Source: Streptomyces phaeoluteigriseus
Lineage (GTDB): Bacteria > Actinomycetota > Actinomycetes > Streptomycetales > Streptomycetaceae
NCBI RefSeq assembly: GCF_001896135.2
Contig: NZ_MPOH02000009.1
Span: forward strand, 210,082-274,081
Length of the DNA: 64,000 nucleotides
Direction: 5' to 3'
Made by a program: the position numbers and the translations under genes. The first letter of the stretch is position 1; the number at the start of each line of letters is the position of its first letter. This document shows, in pieces, positions 45,152 through 55,488 of the stretch. The notes beneath the pieces were generated by a model. It did no database searches, was not told where the DNA came from, and saw only the letters and a list, made by a program, of their open reading frames with translations.

Positions 45152-47274
45152 CTACGCGTCGATCCGCGACCGGTCCAGCGTCGCCGCCGAGCTGGAGATG
45201 AACTCCTTCCGAGGCGCCACGTCGTTCCCCATGAGCAGATCGAACACCTGCTCGGCCGCCTCCAGGTCGGAGAGGTTGATGCGACGCAGGGTGCGGTGCC
45301 GCGGGTCCATCGTGGTCTCGGCCAGCTGATCGGCGTCCATCTCGCCAAGACCCTTGTAGCGCTGGATGGAGTCCTTGTACCGGACGTTCTTGCTCTGGAA
45401 CTCCATGAGCTTGTCGCGCAGCTCCCGGTCCGAGTACGTGTAGACGTACTTGTCCTGGCCCTTCTTGGGCTGGACCAGCTCGATGCGGTGCAGTGGCGGC
45501 ACCGCCGCGAACACCCGGCCGGCCTCCACCATGGGCCGCATGTAGCGCTGGAACAGCGTCAACAGCAGGCACCGGATGTGGGAGCCGTCCACATCGGCGT
45601 CGGTCATCATGATGATCTTGCCGTAGCGGGCCGCGTCGATGTCGAAGGTCCGCCCGGAGCCCGCTCCTATGACCTGGATGATCGCGCCGCACTCGGCGTT
45701 CTTCAGCATGTCGGTCACGGACGACTTCTGGACGTTGAGGATCTTGCCCCGGATCGGCAGGAGCGCCTGGAACTCGGAGTTCCGTGCGAGCTTCGCCGTA
45801 CCGAGCGCGGAGTCGCCCTCGACGATGAACAGCTCGCTGCGCTCGACGTCGTCGCTGCGGCAGTCCGCGAGCTTGGCCGGCAGGGACGAGGACTCCAGGG
45901 CCGTCTTGCGGCGCTGGGCGTCCTTGTGCTGCCGGGCCGCGATACGCGTGCGTGCGGCGGCGACGGCCTTCTCCATGACGACCCGCGCCTGAGCCGCCGC
46001 GTCCCGCTTGGTGGACGTCAGGAACGCCTTGAGTTCCCTGGAGATCACGGTGTTCACGATGCGGCGGGCCGCCGAAGTGCCCAGGACCTCCTTGGTCTGC
46101 CCCTCGAACTGGGGTTCGGCAAGCCGGACCGTGACGACGGCGGTCAGGCCCTCCAGGGCGTCGTCCTTCACGATGTCGTCCTCGGCGACGCGCAGCAGCT
46201 TCTTGGAGCGCAGCACCTCGTTCATCGTCTTGACGACGGCCTGCTCGAAGCCCGCCACATGGGTGCCGCCCTTGGGGGTGGCGATGATGTTGACGAAGGA
46301 CCGGAGAGTCGTGTCGTACCCGGTGCCCCAGCGCAGCGCGACATCGACGCCCAGCTCGCGGGTGACCTCCGTCGGCGTCATCTGGCCGTGGTCGTCCAGG
46401 ACGGGGACCGTCTCCTTAAAGGATCCCTGACCGGTGAAGCGGAGGACGTCGCAGACGGGCTTGTCCGTGGCCAGGTACTCGCAGAACTCGCTGATTCCGC
46501 CGTCGAAGCGGAAGGACTCCTCGCCCTTGCTGCCCCCCTCCCCCAGCCCGTACTCGTCACGGACCACAATCGTCAGCCCGGGCACCAGGAAAGCGGTCTG
46601 GCGGGCGCGCTGGTGAAGGTGCTCCAGGGAGAGCTTGGCGTCCTTGAGGAAGATCTGCCGGTCGGCCCAGTAGCGCACGCGCGTGCCGTTGCGGGTCTTG
46701 GGGATCCGCTTGGTCTTGCGCAGGCCGCTCGCGGGCTCGAACTTCGCGTCGGCTCCGTCCCCGGCGAACACGCCCGGGACGCCGCGGCGGAAGCTGATCG
46801 CATGGGTGTGCCCACCTCGGTCGACCTCCACGTCGAGCCGGGCGGAGAGGGCGTTCACCACCGAGGCGCCGACGCCGTGCAGACCGCCGGATGCGGCGTA
46901 CGAGCCACCACCGAACTTGCCGCCGGCGTGCAACTTGGTCATGACGACCTCGACACCGGACAAGCCGGTCTTCGGCTCGACGTCGACGGGGATGCCCCGG
47001 CCGTTGTCCCGCACCTCGACGGAGGCGTCGTCGTGCAGGATCACCTCGATGTGGTCGCCGTAGCTGCCGAGAGCTTCGTCGACGGAGTTGTCGATGATCT
47101 CCCAGAGGCAGTGCATGAGACCACGACTGTCGGTCGACCCGATGTACATACCCGGGCGCTTGCGTACGGCCTCGAGGCCTTCGAGGACGAGCAGGTGCGC
47201 GCGGTGTAGTTGGAACCGTCCCGGTCTGCTCCTGCCAGCAGCGCTGTGGACGGCACGGACGTATCGGCGGTCAC
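45152..47274 (-). CDS. parE: DNA topoisomerase IV subunit B, one frameshift near the N-terminus
   Basis: ParE is the ATPase subunit partnering ParC. It has GHKL motifs EIIDNSVDEAL, DNGRGIPVD and GLHGVGASVVNAL, and the toprim motifs EGDSALGTAK (Glu) and DADVDGSHIR (DxD). GTG 47274 has AGGAG eight bases upstream and starts TADTSVPSTALLAGADRDGSNYTAR. There the frame breaks at about 47198: one G is missing on the minus strand (GCGCGCACC for GCGCGGCACC), and the expected HLLVLEGLEAVRKRPGMYIGS follows in the next frame. The length of 2123 bases is one short of whole codons, and the corrected protein has 707 residues. I read this as an assembly error. A strong hairpin ends the gene. Confidence 0.93.
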
Positions 47275-47717
47275 GCGGTTCGCTCCTCGCTGAATTTCAG
47301 ATGGGCCCTCATTGGGTAAGGGCGCGGCTTCGGTCGCCGCAAAGAGGGTACCGAGGCCTGGTAGAGCCGTTGTCACGCCACCCTCCCCCGAACTCACACT
47401 AGTCGAGCGTCGCATGCGTGTTCGATCCCTCGATGGAGTGAAGTACATATCACGTTCCCTTCGGGGCATGAACCATTTAGGCTCCGGGCACGTCCTCTTG
47501 AACAAACCGGCAATCCAGCCGGGAGGACCGGACCCTGACCGACAGCGCGAAACCGTACGACACAGCCAATACGTAATACGGCACATTCGCCGCCAAACCG
47601 GCAGCAGACGGCCGCCTCGGAAGATTTTTTCGAGGAGAAGCCACGAGCGGGAACGTTTTGGGGCTGGTTGGATGTTGACCCTGGTACGACAGCTCGTCGA
47701 GCTAGAGAAGAGGCGAC
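47275..47717. other. Divergent region between parE and the zinc-ribbon gene
   Basis: This 443-base gap includes AT-rich stretches (about 47440-47480 and 47570-47660, with GATTTTTTCGAGG). TTGACC at about 47673 could be a -35 for the plus-strand gene. I see no tRNA or coding ORF. It must also carry the parE promoter. Confidence 0.5.
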
Positions 47718-47942
47718 GTGACTACTGTTCTGACCCCCGCGAGCCCGATGACGGCCGCTGACCGCTGCGACCGCTGCGGCGCCCAGGCGTACGTGCGCGT
47801 CGTCCTGCTCAGCGGCGGAGAACTGCTCTTCTGCGCCCACCACGGTCGCAAGTTCGAGCCGGAACTCAAGAAGATCGCCGCTGAGATACAGGACGAGACG
47901 GAGCGGCTGACTGCCGTTCCCGCCTCAGAAGAAGAGCGCTGA
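47718..47942 (+). CDS. DUF7455 small zinc-ribbon protein
   Basis: This 74-residue conserved actinobacterial protein has CDRCGAQAYVRVVL (CxxC) and FCAHHGRKFEPEL (Cys, His, His), a probable single zinc site, then a charged helical tail. GTG 47718 follows AGAGG. From memory it is regularly found between parE and hrdB in Streptomyces. The role is unknown; nucleic-acid binding is possible from the knuckle alone. Confidence 0.9.
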   Translation: MTTVLTPASPMTAADRCDRCGAQAYVRVVLLSGGELLFCAHHGRKFEPELKKIAAEIQDETERLTAVPASEEER

Positions 47943-48041
47943 CAGATCGCGTTCAACGACGAGCGACCACCGGCACAGGCTGGTAGCGGGCGGCCGCCCT
48001 GCGTCCCAGGCGGGCGCGCCCGCACTCGTTCGAATCCCGGC

Positions 48042-48908
48042 TCAGCTCCCGCCTGACGCCGATGCCGCGCCCGGCAGCGCGGCTTCCCAGCGCAGTGTTC
48101 TGACGATGTCGGACACCCGCGTGTAGACGCCGGGGCTCCCGGCCCGCCCACACCCATCCCCCCAGGACACCAGGCCGATCAGTCGACCCTGGGCGACCAG
48201 CGGCCCGCCGCTGTCCCCCTGACAGGAGTCGCGGCCTCCCTGGGCCTCCCCGGCGCACACCATCGTCTTCGCCCGGTACGAACCGTCGGCCGGCCCGGGG
48301 TACGCGTTCTGGCAGACGCTGTCCCGCAGCACATGCACACGAGCGGCCCGCAGCCCGTGGGCGTAGGAGCCGCCCCCCGTGGTGTCTCCCCAGCCGTAGA
48401 CCATGGCTTCGGTACCGGGGACGTACGCCGGATCGCCGACGCCGGTCATAGCGATGACCGAGGCCGACGGGAGCGGCGTGGCCAGCTTGAGTACGGCGAA
48501 GTCGCCGGAATTGCTGTAACTGTCGTAGGCCGGGTTCACCCAGATCTCACTCACGGTGATCTCCTGACCCGCGTCCGAGTAGAGGTCCGTACGCCCCGCG
48601 ACGACCTTCAGGTCGTGCGCCCGGCCCGGGGGCACCCCCAGGACTTCCTCGCCCATGCAGTGGGCCGCGGTGAGCACCGTGGTCGGGCCGACGGCCACTC
48701 CCCCGCAGAACTGCCCCGAGCGCATACGTCCGAACCGGTCACGGCTGGACAGGGCGACGGTCCAGGGACTGTCCGACACATCGACCGGGAAGCCACCCAC
48801 GACGACACCGTCGGAGGCCGCCGGGGCGGCGGACACCAGTGGTATGGCCATGACCGCGGTCACCAGGACCAGCGGCCTGGTCAGCACCCGGACAAAGGGA
48901 CGACGCAT
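48042..48908 (-). CDS. Secreted trypsin-like serine protease
   Basis: This exported 288-residue S1 protease has a signal peptide in the first 31 residues (RPLVLVTAVMAIPLVSAAPAAS). The catalytic triad is His83 (VLTAAHC), Asp136 (SGDFAVLKL) and Ser233 (GDSGGP). Asp227 (GGRDSCQ) at the bottom of the S1 pocket predicts trypsin-like cutting after Lys or Arg. The activation site VVVGGF replaces the usual IVGG, so processing may differ slightly. ATG 48908 follows GAGGAG. It is monocistronic and lies next to hrdB. Confidence 0.95.
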   Translation of the reverse strand: MRRPFVRVLTRPLVLVTAVMAIPLVSAAPAASDGVVVGGFPVDVSDSPWTVALSSRDRFGRMRSGQFCGGVAVGPTTVLTAAHCMGEEVLGVPPGRAHDLKVVAGRTDLYSDAGQEITVSEIWVNPAYDSYSNSGDFAVLKLATPLPSASVIAMTGVGDPAYVPGTEAMVYGWGDTTGGGSYAHGLRAARVHVLRDSVCQNAYPGPADGSYRAKTMVCAGEAQGGRDSCQGDSGGPLVAQGRLIGLVSWGDGCGRAGSPGVYTRVSDIVRTLRWEAALPGAASASGGS

Positions 48909-48988
48909 GCACGCTCCTCACTCAGGAGTGATCAATGGACACCCAGAGTGATGCAGCTCACGGCACCGCGCACCCGCGGGCCAAGCCG

Positions 48989-49021
48989 AAGGCCCGGCCC
49001 CCCGAGGGGGAACCGGGCCTT
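48989..49021 (-). terminator. Terminator after hrdB
   Basis: A 9-base stem (AAGGCCCGG / CCGGGCCTT), extended by a C/G-rich inner pairing, lies 22 bases past the hrdB stop and probably ends its transcript. Confidence 0.85.
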
Positions 49022-49042
49022 TCGCCGTCGTACGGAGTCGAC

Positions 49043-50587
<1,545 letters not shown>

Positions 50588-50751
50588 GAACAACCTCTCG
50601 GAACGTTGGAAAACGGCTTCCGGCCCCGTCCACTACGGACAGGAGCCGACCACCGGCCTTGGGGGTGGGCCGACGGTGCGGGCGGCGGCCGGGGAAGTTG
50701 CACAGCGCCTTGAACGGCGTCCGTATTCCCTCCGCGGCGGTACCTCTTAGG

Positions 50752-50778
50752 TCATCGCGCTGCTTCCATGAGCGTTAC
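50752..50778 (-). promoter_or_regulatory. Candidate ECF-sigma (ShbA-type) promoter of hrdB
   Basis: On the minus strand GTAAC (50774-50778) and CGATGA (50752-50757), 16 bases apart, lie about 165 bases before hrdB. From memory, the main hrdB promoter in S. griseus and S. coelicolor uses the ECF sigma ShbA with elements of this kind. The motif is short, so confidence is limited. Confidence 0.42.
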
Positions 50779-50902
50779 GCCCAATCTTCGTGGCCCGAGT
50801 CACACCCCGTAAACAATCAAAAACGGGCAGACAAGGGCAGATGAGGTCACCCGCAGTGTCTACCCACACCATTGCAACCCAATCGGCCTCGACGCGCGGT
50901 CG

Positions 50903-50936
50903 GACCCCGCAGGCCCATGGCGGGTCGTGCGGGGTC
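50903..50936 (-). terminator. Possible terminator after whiH
   Basis: A 9-base stem with a 16-base loop and no T-run, 78 bases past the whiH stop. Many Streptomyces terminators lack a T-run, so this is possible but unproven. Confidence 0.4.
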
Positions 50937-51013
50937 GACGGGGAGGGCGAGGAGGGCCAGGGACGACGCGGCAGGGGGAAGGCACCCCCGGCCGCCCCGG
51001 CCGCGGTGTGGGG

Positions 51014-51901
51014 TCAGTGTTCGCGGGGCGCCGGGACGACCCGCTCCACCTCGGGATGGACGGTGAGCAGCTGGCGCATGGCCGCTTCGGCGGCGGCGCC
51101 GTCTCCCGCCGCGAGCGCGTCGGCGATCCTGCCGTGGTGACCCAGGGACGCCTCGGTCGGCCGGTCACAGCCCGTGACCGGACCGCCGGACACCTGAAGG
51201 GCGGAGGAGACGATGCCGGAGAGGTGCTCCAGCATCCGGTTGCCCGCGATCTGGATGAGCAACGAGTGGAACTCGGCGTCGGCCCGGGAGTAGGTGAGCG
51301 CGTCACCCTGACCCATGGCGTGTCCCATGATCTCGACCATGTCCGACAGGCGCTGCTGGACGTCCTCGTGCCCGTGCCCGGCCGCGAGACGGGCGGCGAG
51401 CGGCTCGATCGTCCAGCGCAGCTCGCTCAGCTCGCGCCGCTGACTGTCGCGCTGCGGGCCGAAGGCACGCCACTCGATGATGTCCGGGTCGAGGAGGTTC
51501 CAGTCGCTCACGGGACGCACACGCGTGCCGACGTTCGGCCGGGCGCTGACGAGTCCCTTGGCCTCCAGGACCCGGAGCGACTCACGGACGACGGTGCGGG
51601 AGACCTCGAAGCGCTGGCCGATCTCCTCGGGCACGAGCGGGCGGTCGGCACCCAGATCGCCGGAAACGATCATCTGGCCGAGCTGCTGGACGAGTTGGCC
51701 GTGCAGCCCGCGCCCGCGGCTGCCCGCGCCACGCCGGCCGACACGGCCCAGCTCGGGTTCCGCACCCTCCCAGACAGGGTTGCCGACGCGGTCGGCGGCG
51801 GGGCCCTCCGCGAAGGGGTAGCGGTCGAGTTCGCCCGGGCCGGCCAGACCGGAGTCGGTGGAGCGGGCGGCGGTCATCATGGTGTGCGCAAGGGTACTCA
51901 C
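51014..51901 (-). CDS. whiH: Sporulation transcription factor WhiH
   Basis: WhiH is the FadR-type GntR regulator needed for sporulation septation in aerial hyphae. The protein has exactly the length I recall for WhiH (295 residues from GTG 51901). A variable N-terminal 55 residues precede the winged helix (LHGQLVQQLGQMIVSGDLG...SRTVVRESLRVLEAKGLVSARPNVGTRV), then the FCD ligand domain (ADAEFHSLLIQIAGNRMLEHLSGIV). It lies directly upstream of hrdB, as in S. coelicolor. A sigma-WhiG-like -10 and a perfect palindrome precede the gene, in line with reported WhiG dependence and autoregulation. Confidence 0.96.
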   Translation of the reverse strand: MSTLAHTMMTAARSTDSGLAGPGELDRYPFAEGPAADRVGNPVWEGAEPELGRVGRRGAGSRGRGLHGQLVQQLGQMIVSGDLGADRPLVPEEIGQRFEVSRTVVRESLRVLEAKGLVSARPNVGTRVRPVSDWNLLDPDIIEWRAFGPQRDSQRRELSELRWTIEPLAARLAAGHGHEDVQQRLSDMVEIMGHAMGQGDALTYSRADAEFHSLLIQIAGNRMLEHLSGIVSSALQVSGGPVTGCDRPTEASLGHHGRIADALAAGDGAAAEAAMRQLLTVHPEVERVVPAPREH

Positions 51902-51961
51902 GAATCTTTTGTCGGCGCCCCTTCCAACTCCCTTGAGGTCTTTGGTGAAAAGCACACGAAA

Positions 51962-52001
51962 GGGTGATCGCTCACCCCGTCGCAATTGACGCCTTATCGG
52001 A
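51962..52001 (-). promoter_or_regulatory. Candidate whiH promoter and operator
   Basis: On the minus strand TCCGATAA (51994-52001) resembles the sigma-WhiG -10 (GCCGATAA), though I could not place a clear -35. Just downstream GGGTGA-TCGC-TCACCC (51962-51977) is a perfect 6-4-6 palindrome that would cover about +10 to +25, a good place for a repressor such as WhiH itself. Confidence 0.5.
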
Positions 52002-52063
52002 AAGAAATGGGCTCCATCCGGGGAGTTGCGCACAAATAGGCTCCAGATGGACATGGACGGTCA

Positions 52064-54335
52064 TCATCGGACCCGACTGCGCAGCGTTGTGAGCAGATAC
52101 GCACACAGCAGACCGCTCAGTGACAACGCCAGTGCCCCGCCCACGGGTTGGGTGACCACCCGCAACGCGGCTGCGAGATAGCGGTCTCCCCCGAAGGGCC
52201 ACTGCGAGAGCAGCACCTCCCGCAGCCGCACCGACACCCCGGCGGCGGCTCGAACGGACGCGCTCTCCACGGCCCTTTGTACGAGCGGTACGACGGCCAC
52301 CGGTACGGCGACCACCGCCGCGAGCCCTGCCGTGGTGGACCGGAAGACACCCGCGGCCAGGACACCGGCACAGGCACAGCCGACCGTGAGCGCGAGCCAA
52401 CTCACGCTCAGGTGCAGCCAGTCGGCGGGAACCCGCGCGAGCTCCGGTCCGTAGAAGAGATAGAGCACTTCGGCATTGCAGCCCGCCGTGAGGAAGGCGA
52501 GCGACAGCGCGGTGAGGGCGGAGACGAGCAGCTTGGCGGTGAGCAGACCCAGCCTGCGGGGCACGCCCCCGCGATCCGCCGCCAGGGCGGGGTGGCGGAA
52601 CTCGTCACCGAAGGAGAGCGCACCGAGCAGGCCCGCGCCGAGCGCGGCCGGGGGCAGCGGCAGTTGCACGGGCCAGGCGGCGAGCAGTCGCGCTTGCGGG
52701 GTGTGGCCGATACGGGCCAGAACGAGGGTCGTGAGGGCCGAGACGATCAGGACGACGGCGCCGGTGACGAAGCCGGTGCTGACGCCGCAGGCGCGGCGCA
52801 GTTCGTAGCGGAGAGGGCGGAGCGGCTGGGGCGGAACGAACTGCGATGGGCGGTGGCAGGGCGGGCAGGGCACCCTCGAGGGCGCGGGAAGGGCCCTTGG
52901 CCGGAGTGCTGGTGGGTTGGGCGGTGCCGACCGTTGAGTCGTCGGTCTGTTGACCGACGCTCTCCGTGACTCCGGGCGGGGTCTGTTGACCGGCGGGCTC
53001 CGGCGTGCCGGCGGCGGTGGGTCCTGTCCCGACGGCTCCGGGTCCGGTCGGCTCCCCGACGGGAGCTGTCGCGCCGGCGGGGGGATCCGGAACGGCGAGG
53101 GGATCTGGAACGGCGGGGGGATCTGGAACGGCCGAGGGTGACGGGGGCCGGGTTCCGGTGGGAGTGGAGGCCGCGTTCGGGTCGTCCGGGGTAGCGCCGT
53201 CGGCTGCTGCGACGGGTGTGTCAGCGCGGGGCACAACACCGTCGGACGCCTGGGAGTCACGAGCACCACGGGGGTCCACGTCATGGCAGTCACGGCCGCC
53301 ACGGGGGTCGCGCGTGTCACGGGGGTCACGCATGTCACGGGGTTCACGCGCGTCATGCGGGTCATGCGGGTCACGCGTGTCGGCACGGTTGGGCGCGTCG
53401 CCGGAGCCGCCGGTCTCCTGCCCGGCGGACGTCAGCTCCGCGGGCCGGCCGTCGGCTCCGGGCCCCATGTCGCCCACCTCGTCGGCGAGTTGATGGACGA
53501 GGATGCGGTGCCGGAACGCGGCCTCTCCGATGTCGGCACAGCTACTGCCGTACACGAAGAGGCGGTTGCCGTCCTCCTGCACGACCTCGACGGAGCGTCG
53601 CGCGGTACGGGCCTCTTTGGTGAGCAGAGCGGCCAGACGCACGGCATGCGGGCTGCGGACGGCGACCCGGGGGCGCAGCCGCGTGCGGGCGAAGTGCGCG
53701 ACCTCCTGGTCGGCGGCGAGCCTGCCCTGGTCCAGGGTGACCACCCGGTCCGCGGTGCGGGCGGCCTCCTTCGGGTCGGAGGTGGTCGAGAGGACGGTTC
53801 CGCCTTGGGCCGCGTGCGCGCGCAGCAGGCCGTGCAGCCACCGGCTTTCGCGCTCGGAGAGGCCGTCTGCCGGGTGGTCGAGCACCAGGGTGTGCGGGTC
53901 GGCGAGAAGGGCGCAGGCGAGGCCGAGCCGACGGTCCATGCCGCGGGAGAGCGTGCCGAGGCGTTCGTCGCGCAGGCTGACCAGGCCGACCGCTTCGAGG
54001 ACTTCGTCGGCCCGTCGGCCCGGAACGCCGGCGGCCGCGCACAGCATGCGCAGATGGCCTCGGACGGTACGGGCGGGATGCCCCGGCACGTCACCCAGGA
54101 GGACACCCACCTCGCGTGACGGGTGGGCGATGCGGTGAAGGGGGCGGCCTCTGAAGTAGGTGAGGCCACGGCCCTGTTGCAGTTCGAGCATGAGCCTCAA
54201 CGCCGTGGTCTTACCCGCGCCCGCTGCTCCGAGCAGCACGGTCACCTGTCCCGCGCGCGCCTCGAAGGACACGTCGTCGAGCGCGAGTGGGAGGCCCTTG
54301 CGGGGATTACTGGTCAGTCCGAAGGCCTGGATCAC
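52064..54335 (-). CDS. ABC transporter, ATPase fused to permease by a low-complexity linker, one frameshift
   Basis: The N-terminal ATPase (VTVLLGAAGAGKTTALRLML Walker A; LSRGMDRRLGLACALLADPHTLVLDHPADGL signature and Walker B) is followed by a second small domain, a roughly 190-residue linker of Asp/Arg/His/Pro repeats (RDPHDPHDAREPRD..., VPDPPAVPDPLAVPDPP), and a membrane domain with about six helices (LRYELRRACGVSTGFVTGAVVLIV...). The frame breaks before the membrane part: four C on the minus strand (plus GGGG at 52828-52831) stand for three. Correcting this gives VRSAQPLRPLRYELRR and one 756-residue protein. No usable start precedes the permease, so a true fusion is favoured. GTG 54335 is chosen. 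The substrate is unknown. Confidence 0.78.
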
Positions 54336-54463
54336 CCGTAGCAAGATAGCGCGCTATGTCCCTTTTTTGGGGGATAGCACGGCTGGCTGCGGGACGCCGA
54401 TCGGCCGGGGTACCAACCGCCCTGACCGGTAAGGTGATCGACCCGGACGCGTGGCCCTCGGTC

Positions 54464-54518
54464 GGCGAGCGGCGAGCGGCGAGCGGCGAGCGGCGAGCGG
54501 CGAGCGGCGAGCGGCGAG
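54464..54518. repeat. (GGCGAGC)7-8 tandem repeat
   Basis: Seven perfect copies of GGCGAGC plus a partial eighth lie in the non-coding gap between the NUDIX gene and the ABC transporter gene. The unit length and copy number resemble the (GATCCGC)8 array at 27720. Confidence 0.95.
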
Positions 54519-54600
54519 GGCATGGTAGACGGCCCGAGGCGGGCCGGGCCGCGTCAGCCGCCTCAGTCGCGTCAGTCGCGTCCCGGTGCGTGCGCCCGGA

Positions 54601-55359
54601 TCAGACCTCGGGCCGCAGCATCGGCGGGTTCAGCAGGGTCGCGCCGCCGGCGCGGAAGAGCTGTGCGGGGCGGCCGCCCTGACGGGTGGTGGTACCGCCC
54701 GTGGGAACCAGAAAGCCCGGGGTGCCCGTGACCTTCCGATGGAAGTTGCGCGGGTCCAGCGCCACACCCCACACCGCTTCGTAGACGCGGCGCAGCTCGC
54801 CGACAGTGAATTCGGTGGGGCAGAACGCGGTCGCCAGCGACGAGTACTCGATCTTGGAGCGGGCCCGTTCCACCCCGTCGGCGAGGATCTGCGCGTGATC
54901 GAAGGCGAGTGGCGCCACCGGTTCGCCGTCACGGCCGTAACCACCCTGCTGCAGCAGTTCCTCGACCGGTGCCCAGCGCGCGTTGCTGGCGTCGCCGCCC
55001 GCGCGCGGCGCGGGCAGATCCGGGGCGAGGGCGAGGTGGGCGACGCTGACCACCCTCATTCTGGGGTCCCGCTTGGGATCGCCGTAGGTGGCGAGCTGTT
55101 CCAGGTGAGCGCCGTTGTCCTGGTCCGGGGCGGCGGGGCCATGCGCGCGCAGCCCGGTCTCCTCGGCCAGTTCGCGTGCCGCGGCCTGCGAGAGGTCCTC
55201 GTCGTCCCGCACGAAGCCGCCGGGAAGCGCCCACCGCCCCTGGAACGGCGGCTCGCCCCTGCGCACCGCCAACGCACACAGGGCATGGCGTCGCACGGTC
55301 AGCACGACCAGGTCCACGGTGACGGCGAAGGGCGGAAATGCTGACGGGTCGTAGGGCAT
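54601..55359 (-). CDS. NUDIX hydrolase with C-terminal winged helix (NrtR-like)
   Basis: This 252-residue protein has an N-terminal NUDIX domain with a complete catalytic box (GGFVRDDEDLSQAAARELAEETGL, Gx5Ex7REUxEExGU) and a C-terminal domain of the winged-helix type found in NrtR regulators (FTVGELRRVYEAVWGVALDPRNFHRKV). An intact box suggests real hydrolysis, for example of ADP-ribose or NAD-type substrates; the winged helix suggests DNA binding. I chose ATG 55359 (MPYDPSAFPPF): TATGAT lies just six bases before it, pointing to a leaderless mRNA. An in-frame ATG at 55482 has no ribosome site. Confidence 0.88.
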   Translation of the reverse strand: MPYDPSAFPPFAVTVDLVVLTVRRHALCALAVRRGEPPFQGRWALPGGFVRDDEDLSQAAARELAEETGLRAHGPAAPDQDNGAHLEQLATYGDPKRDPRMRVVSVAHLALAPDLPAPRAGGDASNARWAPVEELLQQGGYGRDGEPVAPLAFDHAQILADGVERARSKIEYSSLATAFCPTEFTVGELRRVYEAVWGVALDPRNFHRKVTGTPGFLVPTGGTTTRQGGRPAQLFRAGGATLLNPPMLRPEV

Positions 55360-55365
55360 GCGGCG

Positions 55366-55391
55366 ATCATAGTCGTCTTCCTGACGATAAA
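55366..55391 (-). promoter_or_regulatory. Leaderless promoter with embedded inverted repeat, NUDIX gene
   Basis: On the minus strand, TATGAT as -10 is followed by six bases and then the ATG. The 17-base spacer behind it contains ATCGTC-AGGAA-GACGAC, an inverted repeat. A repressor bound there would sit exactly over the promoter; the encoded winged-helix protein is the natural candidate. Confidence 0.55.
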
Positions 55392-55488
55392 CACTCCCTT
55401 CGTCGGCCGCTTCGGCGGCTGATCCACCGCGGTCCGGGCGTTCGTCACTCCTCGCCCGGGATGTCGGCCAGTCCTCTGTCATGCCAGG

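Larger units (their letters stand above)
50588..51013. other. Region between hrdB and whiH
   Basis: This 426-base region downstream of whiH and upstream of hrdB has an A/T-richer patch at 50805-50835 and a 9-base inverted repeat GACCCCGCA (50903-50911) / TGCGGGGTC (50928-50936) that may terminate whiH. No gene was seen in it. Confidence 0.5.

Noticed and set aside
44777-47209. Plus-strand open frame over parE and the decayed regulator
   Set aside because: It is antisense to parE toprim and GHKL motifs; only a high-GC shadow.
52064-53386. Separate permease gene starting far upstream at 53386
   Set aside because: That frame runs through the ABC linker on the same strand; the usable coding part begins only after the indel at 52829.
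54464-54518. CRISPR array
   Set aside because: Units are 7 bases with no spacers and no cas genes nearby; it is a simple tandem repeat, as is 27720-27775.
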